Source: an uncultured Rhodoplanes sp. (lineage in GTDB: Bacteria; Pseudomonadota; Alphaproteobacteria; Rhizobiales; Xanthobacteraceae). Taken from it: a stretch of DNA of 12,033 nt. The position numbers were made by a program, and so were the translations under genes. The stretch covers positions 1 through 12,033 of the forward strand of contig CAKZHN010000085.1 in assembly GCA_936924235.1 (NCBI GenBank), written 5' to 3'. Below, piece by piece: positions 1 through 7,424 of the stretch. The first letter of the stretch is position 1, and the number at the start of each line of letters is the position of its first letter. The notes below the pieces were generated by a model. That model was not told where the DNA came from. It made no database searches and saw nothing but the letters and a program-made list of their open reading frames with translations.

Positions 1-1244
1 ACGTTCCAGCCGTCCTGCACGTATTTCTTCTGCCGCTCGTCGGCTAGATAGCGGCATCCGGTGGGCCCCCGCACCGCAAGGCGGCCGACGGTGCCGGGCC
101 GCGAGACCTTGCCGTCCTCATCGAGGATGCGCGCCTCGTAGCCCGGCACCGGCCTGCCGGTCGAGCCCGGGCGCACTTCGTCTTCCGGCGAGCCGATGAA
201 GATGTGCAGCATCTCGGTCGCGCCGATGCCGTCAAGGATGGTGACGCCGGTCGCAGCCTTCCAGGCCTCGAACGTCGCCTTGGGCAGCGTCTCGCCGGCC
301 GACACGCATTTGCGCAACGACGAGATGTCGAAGTCCTTCAGCTTGCCGAGCATGGCGCGATAGGCGGTCGGCGCGGTGAACGGAACGGTGATCTTGTACT
401 TGGCGATGGCGTCGAGGAGGTCGTCCGGGCCGGCCTTTTCCAGCAGCACCGTCGAGGCGCCGATGCGCAGCGGAAACAGCACCAGACCGCCGAGGCCGAA
501 CGTGAAGGCGAGCGGCGGCGATCCGGTGAAGCGGTCGGCCGGCTCCGCCTTCAGCACGTGCTTGGCGTAGCTGTCGCAGATCGCGAGCATGTCGCGATGA
601 AAATGCATGGTGCCTTTCGGCTCGCCGGTGGTGCCGGACGTGAACGCGATCAGGCAGACGTCGTCACTCGCCGTGTCGCAAGCCGTGAAGCTTTCGTAGC
701 CGGGCTTTTCCATCAGCGCCTGAAGCTCGCCCGAATTGGGACCCCAATAGACGATGCGCTTGAGGTTCGGCGATTGCGTCTTGGCCTTTTCCATCTCGTC
801 GGCGAGCCGTGAATCGCACAGCGCGAGCGTGATCTGGGCCTTAGCGAGCGGATAGCTCAGCTCTTTCGCGCGCAGGAGCGGCATGGTCGCGACCGCAATG
901 CCGCCGGCCTTGATCACGGCGAAATAGGCCGCAACCATCATCGGGTTGTTCGGCGCGCGCAGCAGCACGCGGCCGCCCGGAACGAGACCAAGATCGCGCG
1001 TCAGCACATTGGCGATGCGGTTCACCCGCTCGTGCAGCTGCGCGTAGGTCAAGGTCTCGGCCGGCGAGATCAGGCAAGGGCGATCGCCCTGCCCGGCCGC
1101 GACCCAGCGGTCGACCCATTCGGTGACGCAGTTCAACCGCTCCGGATACTGCAGCTCGGGCAGATCAAACTTGAACTCAGGCCATTGCTCGCGCGGCGGA
1201 AGATTGTCCCGCGCAAATGTATCGATATGACCGGTTTCAGCCAT
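1..1244 (-). CDS. Aryl-CoA ligase, probably 2-aminobenzoate/benzoate-CoA ligase (3' end beyond window)
   Basis: ATP-dependent acyl-adenylate-forming ligase that would activate an aromatic acid to its CoA thioester, the entry step of the pathway; cytoplasmic. About 414 N-terminal residues are visible, starting MAETGHIDTFARDNLPP. The frame stays open to base 1, so the C-terminal part with the catalytic lysine lies outside. I see the P-loop TSGTTGEPKG at residues 202-211, a hydrophobic block FTFGLGGLVLFPL after it, and the A5 motif GIGATE at 339-344. In the benzoate-CoA ligase family the region before A5 helps form the acyl pocket. The ATG at 1244 is preceded by a G-rich Shine-Dalgarno (AGGGGG) and lies 9 bp after the acyl-CoA dehydrogenase stop, so it is the last visible gene of the operon. 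The substrate (anthranilate rather than benzoate or salicylate) is inferred from the monooxygenase/reductase fusion nearby. Confidence 0.9.
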   Translation of the reverse strand, partial: MAETGHIDTFARDNLPPREQWPEFKFDLPELQYPERLNCVTEWVDRWVAAGQGDRPCLISPAETLTYAQLHERVNRIANVLTRDLGLVPGGRVLLRAPNNPMMVAAYFAVIKAGGIAVATMPLLRAKELSYPLAKAQITLALCDSRLADEMEKAKTQSPNLKRIVYWGPNSGELQALMEKPGYESFTACDTASDDVCLIAFTSGTTGEPKGTMHFHRDMLAICDSYAKHVLKAEPADRFTGSPPLAFTFGLGGLVLFPLRIGASTVLLEKAGPDDLLDAIAKYKITVPFTAPTAYRAMLGKLKDFDISSLRKCVSAGETLPKATFEAWKAATGVTILDGIGATEMLHIFIGSPEDEVRPGSTGRPVPGYEARILDEDGKVSRPGTVGRLAVRGPTGCRYLADERQKKYVQDGWN

Positions 1245-1253
1245 TGCCGCCCC

Positions 1254-2441
1254 CTATTCAGCCGCCAATGCTGCCCGTCCGGCACGGGCCTTCAATGCTT
1301 CGCGCGCGATCACGATCTTCTGCACTTCGGTCGCGCCCTCATAGATGCGGAGCGCGCGGATCTCGCGGTACAGCTCTTCGACCTTGACGCCCTTGGTGAC
1401 GCCGGCGCCGCCGTGGATCTGCACGGCGCGGTCGATCACCCGCTGCGCGGCTTCGGTCGCAAACATCTTGGCCATGGCGGCCTCGCGGGTGACGCGCTCC
1501 GCGCCCTGGTCCTTGGTCCAGGCGGCGCGATAGACCAGCAGCGCTGCGGCATCGACCTCGGTGGCGCTGTCGGCGATCGCGCCTTGCGTCATCTGGAGGT
1601 CAGCGAGCGGCGCGCCGAACAGCTTGCGGGTCGCCGAATGCTCGACGGTCTCGTGCAGCGCGCGGCGGGCAAAGCCGAGCGCCGCGGCGCCCACCGTGGC
1701 GCGGAAGATATCGAGCGTCGCCATCGCGACCTTGAAGCCCTCGCCCGGCTTGCCCAGGCGATTGGCGGCCGGCACCTTCACGCCGTCGAACCGGAGCCGC
1801 GCCAAGGGATGCGGCGCGATCACGTCAATCCGCTCGGCGACGGTAAGCCCCGGCGCGGTCCCGTCGACCATGAAGGCCGACAGTCCCCGCGCGCCCGGCG
1901 CCTCGCCGGTGCGGGCGAACACCACGTAGTGGTCGGCGATGCCGCCGTTCGAGATCCAGGTCTTCTCGCCGTCGAGACGGAAATACGGGCCGTCGGGCTT
2001 CGCGGTCATCGCGAGTGCCGCGACATCGGAGCCGGCCTCCGGCTCCGACAGCGCGAAGGCCGCGATGGCCTTGCCGTCGCGCACCGGCGGCAGGTAACGG
2101 CGCTTCAGCTCTTCCGAGCCGAACAGCGTGATCGAGCCGGTGCCGAGCCCCTGCATGGCAAACGAAAAGTCCGCGAGCCCGTCGCGGAACGCCAGGATCT
2201 CACGCGCGAGGCAGAGCGTGCGCACGTCGAGCGACGGATAGAGCCCGCCATGGGAGAGCGGGACCACCGCCTTAAGCAGTCCGGCTTCGCCAAGCGCCGC
2301 CACGCGCGCGCGGCAGGCCTCATCGACATCATCGTGCGGCAGCGACGGCAGCATCGCATCGGCCCAGCGGCCGAGTGCCTCGGCGAACCGGCGATGGTCT
2401 TCATCGAAGAACGGCAGCGACAGCGTCTCGGACAGGCTCAT
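1254..2441 (-). CDS. Acyl-CoA dehydrogenase family protein
   Basis: FAD-dependent flavoenzyme that would introduce an alpha,beta double bond into a CoA thioester, passing electrons to an electron-transfer flavoprotein; 395 residues, a normal family length. The flavin/substrate-loop signature LSEPEAGSDV is at residues 131-140, the QIHGGAGVT motif lies in the C-terminal helical domain, and YEGATEVQ holds the probable catalytic base E368. The frame runs on to base 2510, but the ATG at 2441 gives the family-like start MSLSETLSLPFFDEDHR and has AGGGG upstream; the longer N-terminus would overlap the hydratase gene. The gap to the upstream hydratase is 16 bp and to the downstream ligase 9 bp. In this cluster it probably acts on an alicyclic CoA intermediate formed after ring reduction; the exact substrate cannot be read from sequence. 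Confidence 0.92.
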   Translation of the reverse strand: MSLSETLSLPFFDEDHRRFAEALGRWADAMLPSLPHDDVDEACRARVAALGEAGLLKAVVPLSHGGLYPSLDVRTLCLAREILAFRDGLADFSFAMQGLGTGSITLFGSEELKRRYLPPVRDGKAIAAFALSEPEAGSDVAALAMTAKPDGPYFRLDGEKTWISNGGIADHYVVFARTGEAPGARGLSAFMVDGTAPGLTVAERIDVIAPHPLARLRFDGVKVPAANRLGKPGEGFKVAMATLDIFRATVGAAALGFARRALHETVEHSATRKLFGAPLADLQMTQGAIADSATEVDAAALLVYRAAWTKDQGAERVTREAAMAKMFATEAAQRVIDRAVQIHGGAGVTKGVKVEELYREIRALRIYEGATEVQKIVIAREALKARAGRAALAAE

Positions 2442-2457
2442 CGCGTGGCCCCTATCG

Positions 2458-3291
2458 TCAATTGCCTTCGAATACCGGCTTCTGCTTGGCCGCAAAGGCG
2501 CGGAACGCACGGGCGAAATCCTCGGTCTCCATGCACAGCGCCTGGGCCACCGCCTCGGCCTCGACCGCGGTCTCGACCGACATCGCCCATTCCATCTCGA
2601 GCATACGCTTGGTCATCGCGTTGCCGAACGTCGGCCCGTCGGCGAGATCGCGCGCCAGTTTCGTGGCTTCGGCCAGCACGGTCTCCGGCTTGGCGAGCCG
2701 GGTAAAGAAGCCGAAGCGCTCCGCCTCCTCGCCGCCCATGCTGCGTCCGGTGTAGAGTAATTCCGCGGCACGGCCCTGCCCGATGATGCGCGGCAGGATG
2801 GCGCAGGCTCCCATGTCGCAGCCGCCGAGGCCGACGCGGTTGAACAGGAACGCCACCTTCGCGGCTGCGGTTCCAATCCGGATGTCGGACGCCATGGCGA
2901 TGATCGCGCCGGCGCCGGCGCAGACCCCGTCAATGGCCGCGATGATCGGCTGCGGACAGGCGCGCATGGACTTGACCACGTCACCGGTCATCTTGGTGAA
3001 GTCGAGCAGCTCGACCGTATTCATCTTGGTCAGCGGCTCGATGATCTCGAACACATCGCCGCCCGAGCAGAAGTTGCCGCCCGCCCCCGTCACCACGATG
3101 GCCTTCACGGTCTTGTCGCGCGCGGCGGCGCGGAAGATGTCGACCACCTCGGCATAGCTGTCGAAGGTCAGTGGATTCTTCTTGTCGGGACGGTTCAAGA
3201 TCAGCGTCGCGACCTTGCCGTCGACAGAGAAATCGACGTGCCGCGCTTTGTAGCCTGAAAGCGGCAGCGTGACCGGATTGGCCGCAGTCAT
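2458..3291 (-). CDS. Enoyl-CoA hydratase/isomerase (crotonase) family protein
   Basis: Crotonase-fold enzyme, 277 residues, starting MTAANPVTLPLSGYKARHVD. Oxyanion-hole segments are visible: FCSGGDV at 74-80 and GVCAGAGA at 122-129. The active-site strand VGLGGCDMGA (153-162) differs from classical hydratases. Aligned by eye, the first catalytic Glu position is Arg152, the second is kept as Glu177 in AAELLYTG, and Asp159 falls where dienoyl-CoA isomerases carry an acidic residue. It may therefore isomerise or hydrate a cyclic dienoyl-CoA rather than act as a standard fatty-acid hydratase. The ATG at 3291 overlaps the MarR stop as ATGA, indicating coupled translation. The frame is open much further upstream (to about 3720), but that part is out-of-frame MarR sequence and is not included. 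Confidence 0.92.
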   Translation of the reverse strand: MTAANPVTLPLSGYKARHVDFSVDGKVATLILNRPDKKNPLTFDSYAEVVDIFRAAARDKTVKAIVVTGAGGNFCSGGDVFEIIEPLTKMNTVELLDFTKMTGDVVKSMRACPQPIIAAIDGVCAGAGAIIAMASDIRIGTAAAKVAFLFNRVGLGGCDMGACAILPRIIGQGRAAELLYTGRSMGGEEAERFGFFTRLAKPETVLAEATKLARDLADGPTFGNAMTKRMLEMEWAMSVETAVEAEAVAQALCMETEDFARAFRAFAAKQKPVFEGN

Positions 3292-3806
3292 TCCTTTTCC
3301 CCGTTGGTGAGCGCGCGTCGCGCTGATTCTTTGGTCTTGGCGAGGAGCGGCATCAAGGCCTCGATGTCTTTCTCGGTCAGTCCCTGGAAAATCTCGCCGA
3401 CCCAGTCGGCATTGATCCGAGCCATGGTGCGGAATTCGCGCTGACCTTCCGCAGTCAGGCTCACGATCTGGACGCGGCGGTCGTGGGGCAGCGGACGGCG
3501 CTGGATGAGACCTTGCCTCACCAAGCGGTCCACCAGCCCGGTGATGTTGCCGTTCGACACCATCATCCGCTGCGACAACTCGCCGAGCGTCATGCCGGAC
3601 GGCGCCCGGTCGAGTTGCGCCATCAAGTCGAAGCGCGGCAGCGTGATGTCGAAATTCTCCCGCAGCCTCCGCCGCACCTCGCTCTCGATCAGCGTCGTGC
3701 AGGTGAGAAGGCGCAGCCACAGCCGCAATTCGGTCTTGTGGTCGTGCGGACGCTCGGCAACCTTGGTCTCGGCGTCGAGCGGAATGCTGGTGCGTTCATC
3801 CATCAT
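3288..3806 (-). CDS. MarR-family transcriptional regulator
   Basis: 172-residue winged-helix DNA-binding protein, probably a homodimer that senses the aromatic acid or its CoA thioester. The core runs from about residue 55: FDITLPRFDLMAQL, the helix-turn-helix GMTLGELSQRMMVSNGNITG (71-90), recognition-helix continuation LVDRLVRQGL, then the wing with the DRR signature (109-111) and VSLTAEGQ. MarR-type repressors commonly control aromatic-degradation operons and respond to CoA esters (BadR and HcaR types); this one sits inside the operon it probably controls. The start is ATG at 3806, overlapping the SDR stop by four bases; a second ATG follows immediately at 3803. Likely operators are the two TTNAGGCTTNAA elements at 4594-4620. 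Confidence 0.93.
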   Translation of the reverse strand: MMDERTSIPLDAETKVAERPHDHKTELRLWLRLLTCTTLIESEVRRRLRENFDITLPRFDLMAQLDRAPSGMTLGELSQRMMVSNGNITGLVDRLVRQGLIQRRPLPHDRRVQIVSLTAEGQREFRTMARINADWVGEIFQGLTEKDIEALMPLLAKTKESARRALTNGEKE

Positions 3807-4561
3807 GCGCCATCCGCTCCAATGACGAGCGTGGCGCCGGTCGCAGCGCCTGCCGCCGGCGAACAGAAATAGAGCACGGCCTCGGCGACCTCTTGCGGCG
3901 TGACGAGGCGGCCGACCGGCACCCGGCTGGTGAAGCGCGACAGCGCCTCGTCTTTGCTCATGCCGCGCTGGACCATCTGATCCACGGGCCCGCGGATCAG
4001 GTCGGTGTCGACGAAGCCCGGGCACACCGCATTGACAGTGACGCCGGTACCCGCGGTTTCCACCGCGATGGAGCGAACGAGTCCGAGCATCGCGTGCTTG
4101 GCAGTGGTATAGGGCGAAACGTTCGGCGAGGCGCGCAAACCGACGATCGACGCGATGGCGACGATGCGGCCGAAGCCGCGCTTGATCATGTCGCCGAGCA
4201 CGGCCTGCGCCGGATGCATCATGCCGAGCACGTGCTGCTCGAACATGTCGCGAAACTGATCGGGCGTCGCTTTGGCGAACGGCACCGCGGTCGCGGTGCC
4301 AGCATTAGCGATCAGGAGGTCAACCGGCCCGCGTGCGGCGACCGCCTGCTTCACCGCGTTGTTCACGGCGGCGACATCGGTGACATCGGCGATAACGTAG
4401 CCCGCCGCATCGCCCTTCGCGACCGCCTCGGCGAGCGTCTTCTCGCCGCGCCCCATGATGGAAACGGTCGCACCGGCTGCAGTCAGCGCCGCAGCGATGG
4501 CGCGGCCGATGCCGCGTCCGCCACCTGTCACCAGCGCATGCTTGCCCTGAAGCGAAGCCAT
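3803..4561 (-). CDS. Short-chain dehydrogenase/reductase (probable 3-hydroxyacyl-CoA dehydrogenase)
   Basis: NAD(P)-dependent Rossmann-fold oxidoreductase, 252 residues. Classical SDR features are present: TGGGRGIG at 12-19 for cofactor binding, NAG at 86-88, catalytic Ser138, and Tyr151/Lys155 in YTTAK, followed by the NAVCPGFVDTDL segment. The usual tetrad Asn appears to be His110 (EQHVLG). In context it probably oxidises a 3-hydroxyacyl-CoA or related cyclic alcohol made by the hydratase-like enzyme. I chose ATG 4561, which gives MASLQGKHALVTGGG. A GTG at 4567, two codons earlier, also has a good spacing to GAGG and cannot be excluded. It is the first gene of the leftward operon, with its promoter in the divergent intergenic region. 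Confidence 0.92.
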   Translation of the reverse strand: MASLQGKHALVTGGGRGIGRAIAAALTAAGATVSIMGRGEKTLAEAVAKGDAAGYVIADVTDVAAVNNAVKQAVAARGPVDLLIANAGTATAVPFAKATPDQFRDMFEQHVLGMMHPAQAVLGDMIKRGFGRIVAIASIVGLRASPNVSPYTTAKHAMLGLVRSIAVETAGTGVTVNAVCPGFVDTDLIRGPVDQMVQRGMSKDEALSRFTSRVPVGRLVTPQEVAEAVLYFCSPAAGAATGATLVIGADGA

Positions 4562-4591
4562 TTTCACCCACAGGCCTCTTGTGCGACAAAT

Positions 4592-4620
4592 ACTTTAGGC
4601 TTAAACTTTTCAGGCTTCAA
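4592..4620 (-). promoter_or_regulatory. Promoter of the leftward catabolic operon
   Basis: On the minus strand, TTGAAG (4620-4615) and TAAAGT (4597-4592) are separated by exactly 17 bases. Each matches 4 of 6 of the sigma70-type consensus. Transcription would start near 4585, leaving a leader of roughly 24 bases before the SDR ATG at 4561. No comparably good promoter was found for the rightward monooxygenase gene. Confidence 0.55.
4594..4620. promoter_or_regulatory. Candidate MarR operator: two TTNAGGCTTNAA elements
   Basis: TTTAGGCTTAAA (4594-4605) and TTCAGGCTTCAA (4609-4620) share TTNAGGCTTNAA and are 15 bp apart start to start. The first is a 10/12 imperfect palindrome, the second 8/12. 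Together they cover the -10 and -35 of the leftward promoter. That placement suits a repressor, and a MarR gene is the second gene of this operon. Assignment to that protein is inference. Confidence 0.5.
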
Positions 4621-4679
4621 GTACCCTTTGCTGCCCCCTTCCCGGGATCGCATCCTTGGGGAGGCGCTTGGAGGCGCGC

Positions 4680-7025
4680 ATGAAGATTCACGTCGTCGGC
4701 GGCGGACCGGCCGGCCTGTACTACGCCATCTTGATGAAGAAGGCGTGGCCGCAGACGCAGATCGCCGTGTTCGAGCGCAACAAGCCGGACGACACGTTCG
4801 GCTTCGGCGTCGTGTTCTCCGATCAGACGCTGACCGGCTTCGAAGCCTACGACCTCGAGACCTATCGGCAGATCGTCGGCCACTTCTCCTACTGGGACGA
4901 CATCGCGATCCATTTCCACGGCGCGAGCTTCCGCATCGGCGGCAACGGCTTCTGCGGCACCTCGCGCGCGATGCTGCTGAAGATCCTCGGCCGCCGTGCG
5001 CATTCGCTCGGCATCGAGATGAAGTACGGCTTCGAGGCCGACCCGGACAAAATGACCATCCGCGGCGCCGACTTGGTGGTCGCGGCCGACGGCATCAACT
5101 CGCGCACCCGCGAGCTGTTCAAGGACCAGTTCAAGCCGACCATCGAGCTTCGCCCCAACCACTTCGCGTGGATGGGCTCGGACCGGCCGATGGATGCGTT
5201 CAACTTCTTCTTCCGCGAGACGCCGCAGGGCATCTTCATCGCGCACTGCTATCAGTACATGCCCGGCCGCTCGACCTGGGTGATGGAGACCGATCCGGAG
5301 ACGTTCCGGCGCGCGGGCCTCGACAAACTCGGCGAGGACGAGTCGGCGCGCTTCCTCGAAGGCGTGTTCGCCGAGGAACTTGCAGGACACAAGCTCATCA
5401 CCAACCGTTCGCTGTGGCGCAACTTCCCGACCATCCGCTGCGAGAAGTGGACCGCCGAGAACATTGTGCTGCTCGGCGACGCCAAGGCCACCGCGCATTT
5501 CTCGATCGGCTCGGGCACCAAGCTCGCGATGGAAGACGCCATCGCGCTCTACGAGGCGTTCCGCGCGACCGGCGGCCGCGACGTGAAGACGGCGCTGGCG
5601 CACTTCGAATCCAAGCGCCGCGAAGAGGTCGAGAAGACGCAACACTCGGCCGACGTGTCGCTGGTGTGGTTCGAGCACGTCAAGCGCTTCTGGCACATGG
5701 ATCCGACGCGCTTCGCGTTCGGGCTGATGACGCGTTCCAAGGCCATCACCTACGACAACCTCGCGCTGCGCGCGCCCGAATTCGTCAAGCTCACCGACAA
5801 GGTGGTGGCGCGCGACGTACAGGCGCTGGGCTTCGAAGTCGATCTCGGCAAGCCCGACGTGCCGATGTTCCAGCCGTTCCGGCTGCGCAACATGACGCTG
5901 GCGAACCGCGTGGTGGTCTCGCCGATGTGCCAATACTCGGCGACCGACGGCCTCCCCGGCGACTGGCACATGGTGCACTACGGCTCGCGCGCGATCGGCG
6001 GCGCGGGGCTGATGTTCACCGAAATGACAGACGTTTCGGAGCTCGCGCGCATCACGCCCGGTTGCACCGGCATGTACAACGACGCGCAGGAGGCGGCCTG
6101 GAAGCGCGTCGTCGATTTCGTACACGCCAACTCGGCCACCAAGTTCTGCCTGCAGCTCGGCCATGCCGGCCGCAAGGGCTCGACCCGGCTGATGTGGGAC
6201 GGCATCGACGAGCCGCTGCCGCAAGGCAACTGGCCAATCGTCTCGGCGTCGCCCCTTCCCTATTATCCGCATAGCCAGGTGCCGCGCGAGATGACCCGCG
6301 CCGACATGGACGCAACCATCGCCGACTATGTGCAGGCGGTGAAGCGCGCCGAGCGCGCGCGCTTCGACATGGTCGAGTTGCACGCCGCCCACGGCTATCT
6401 CATCGCAAGCTTCATCTCGCCGCTCACCAACAAGCGCACCGACGAATACGGCGGCTCGCTTGCCAACCGGCTGCGCTTCCCGCTCGAGGTGTTCCGCGCG
6501 ATGCGCAAGGCGTGGCCCGACGAGAAGCCGATGTCAGTGCGCATCTCGGCGACCGACTGGCAGGACGGCGGCCTCACCGGCGACGACGCCGTCGAGGTGG
6601 CGCGCGCCTTCGCGGAAGTCGGCTGCGACCTGATCGACGTGTCGACCGGCCAGACCACGCCCGACGCCGACCCGGTCTACGGCCGCATGTACCAGACGCC
6701 GTTCTCCGACCAGATCCGCAACGACGCCGGCATCGCCACGATGTGCGTCGGCGCCATCACCACGGCCGACCAGGTCAACACCATCGTGGCGGCCGGCCGC
6801 GCCGACCTCGTGGCGCTCGCCCGCCCCCACCTCGCCGATCCGGCGTTCACGATGAAGGCCGCGGCCTGGTATGGCGCGAAGGCTGTCGCCTGCCCGCCGC
6901 AATACCGCGCCGGCCGCGATCAACTGTTCCGCGAGAGCGACCGAGCCGCCAAGGATCTGACCGAGCTCAAGCTCAAGGCCCGGCCCAAGGCCCACGCCAC
7001 GACGTGGAAACAGGCCGCGGAATAA
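4680..7025 (+). CDS. 2-aminobenzoyl-CoA monooxygenase/reductase-type fusion (FAD hydroxylase + OYE reductase)
   Basis: Bifunctional flavoprotein of 781 residues. Residues 1 to about 385 are an FAD aromatic hydroxylase: GGGPAG at 7-12 and FER at 31-33 for FAD binding, the DG motif AADG at 135-138, and the GD motif LLGDAKA at 264-270. Residues from about 394 to 745 are an Old Yellow Enzyme-type FMN reductase: SPMCQYSATDG (414-424), HAAHGYL (568-574) with the His pair 568/571, KRTDEYGGS (585-593), and an FMN-phosphate region around VGAITTADQV. The length and domain order match the 2-aminobenzoyl-CoA monooxygenase/reductase known from Azoarcus evansii, which hydroxylates C5 and then reduces the ring. 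Salicylyl-CoA 5-hydroxylase is the single-domain relative and a common database label. The start is ATG 4680 with GGAGG 5 bases upstream; an in-frame TTG at 4656 is less likely. Confidence 0.94.
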   Translation: MKIHVVGGGPAGLYYAILMKKAWPQTQIAVFERNKPDDTFGFGVVFSDQTLTGFEAYDLETYRQIVGHFSYWDDIAIHFHGASFRIGGNGFCGTSRAMLLKILGRRAHSLGIEMKYGFEADPDKMTIRGADLVVAADGINSRTRELFKDQFKPTIELRPNHFAWMGSDRPMDAFNFFFRETPQGIFIAHCYQYMPGRSTWVMETDPETFRRAGLDKLGEDESARFLEGVFAEELAGHKLITNRSLWRNFPTIRCEKWTAENIVLLGDAKATAHFSIGSGTKLAMEDAIALYEAFRATGGRDVKTALAHFESKRREEVEKTQHSADVSLVWFEHVKRFWHMDPTRFAFGLMTRSKAITYDNLALRAPEFVKLTDKVVARDVQALGFEVDLGKPDVPMFQPFRLRNMTLANRVVVSPMCQYSATDGLPGDWHMVHYGSRAIGGAGLMFTEMTDVSELARITPGCTGMYNDAQEAAWKRVVDFVHANSATKFCLQLGHAGRKGSTRLMWDGIDEPLPQGNWPIVSASPLPYYPHSQVPREMTRADMDATIADYVQAVKRAERARFDMVELHAAHGYLIASFISPLTNKRTDEYGGSLANRLRFPLEVFRAMRKAWPDEKPMSVRISATDWQDGGLTGDDAVEVARAFAEVGCDLIDVSTGQTTPDADPVYGRMYQTPFSDQIRNDAGIATMCVGAITTADQVNTIVAAGRADLVALARPHLADPAFTMKAAAWYGAKAVACPPQYRAGRDQLFRESDRAAKDLTELKLKARPKAHATTWKQAAE

Positions 7026-7191
7026 GGCAAAAACCGCGGCCAGACGGCCTCTGGGGACGGCCCGCTTCAGGGATGGACCAGCCGGAGACTTCGACTTATA
7101 TAGGGGCCGCTCGCCGGGGCGATTTGCCAAGCCGATTCGAGGGCTTGCGATGAATCCGGCTCCAATTGTGCTGAAAATTCAGCGGCATCGT

Positions 7192-7265
7192 TGGGGGATG
7201 GTGAAATGGTATCACAGCAGACTCTGACTCTGTTTTTCTAGGTTCGAATCCTAGTCCCCCAGCCA
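7192..7265 (+). tRNA. tRNA-Gln (CTG anticodon)
   Basis: Cloverleaf read by eye. The acceptor stem is TGGGGGA (7192-7198) with TCCCCCA (7255-7261), discriminator G7262, and encoded CCA at 7263-7265. The D arm is GTG...CAC. The anticodon stem is GCAGA/TCTGT (one G-T pair) around the loop CTCTGAC, giving anticodon CTG for Gln codon CAG. The T arm is CTAGG TTCGAAT CCTAG, a perfect 5-bp stem. The U1-A72 start is typical of glutamine tRNAs. It lies between the catabolic locus and accessory genes of unknown origin, a common insertion position for integrative elements, although no integrase or second copy of its 3' end is in the window. Confidence 0.95.
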
Positions 7266-7328
7266 ATGACTTGGCGTCGCGTCCACCTCTGAACAATCAA
7301 CGACTTAGCGGACTGGCCGCGAGCGCCG

Positions 7329-7357
7329 CTTACCATTTCTTACCAGATTTCTTACCA
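7329..7357. repeat. Three closely spaced CTTACCA direct repeats
   Basis: CTTACCA occurs at 7329-7335, 7339-7345 and 7351-7357, with T-rich spacers, about 65 bases downstream of the tRNA. Copies one and two are 10 bases apart and two and three are 12 apart, roughly one helical turn each. Arm-type recombinase sites or a small decayed tandem repeat are both possible; nothing else supports either. Confidence 0.5.
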
Positions 7358-7398
7358 CTGGACTGAGTTCGTTCCGTCCCTACGGGCTTCGACTTTGA

Positions 7399-7412
7399 AG
7401 AGAGAGAGAGAG
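7399..7412. repeat. AG dinucleotide run (7 units)
   Basis: Seven consecutive AG units lie between the tRNA and the end of the DUF3883 gene. The remaining intergenic sequence 7266-7424 shows no gene and no clear terminator. This is a possible slippage site without obvious coding consequence. Confidence 0.8.
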
Positions 7413-7424
7413 CGGCGCCCCGTT

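Noticed and set aside
1032..2705. A 557-codon plus-strand frame opposite the ligase, acyl-CoA dehydrogenase and hydratase
   Set aside because: Crosses three well-supported opposing genes and shows no domain.
3292..3720. N-terminal extension of the hydratase reading frame
   Set aside because: These codons are MarR gene sequence in another frame; the ATG overlap at 3291 and the family N-terminus fix the start there.
3893..6274. A 793-codon plus-strand frame spanning SDR, intergenic region and monooxygenase
   Set aside because: It is antisense to the SDR and out of frame with the FAD/OYE fusion, is very Arg/Ala rich and contains no motif; a high-GC shadow frame.
4617..6392. A 591-codon minus-strand frame opposite the monooxygenase/reductase
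   Set aside because: His/Arg/Ala-rich low-complexity translation on the opposite strand of a gene with clear motifs; shadow.
7040..7054. Hairpin CCAGA/TCTGG after the monooxygenase stop as a terminator
   Set aside because: Only five base pairs and no T-run follows; not enough to call a terminator.
7262..7275. GCCAA/TTGGC inverted repeat at the tRNA 3' end as a terminator or attachment core
   Set aside because: Five-base stem without T-run and without a second copy elsewhere in the window.
7329..7357. CTTACCA triplet as a CRISPR array
   Set aside because: Seven-base units spaced by 3-5 bases are far too short and irregular for CRISPR repeats and spacers; no cas gene is present.
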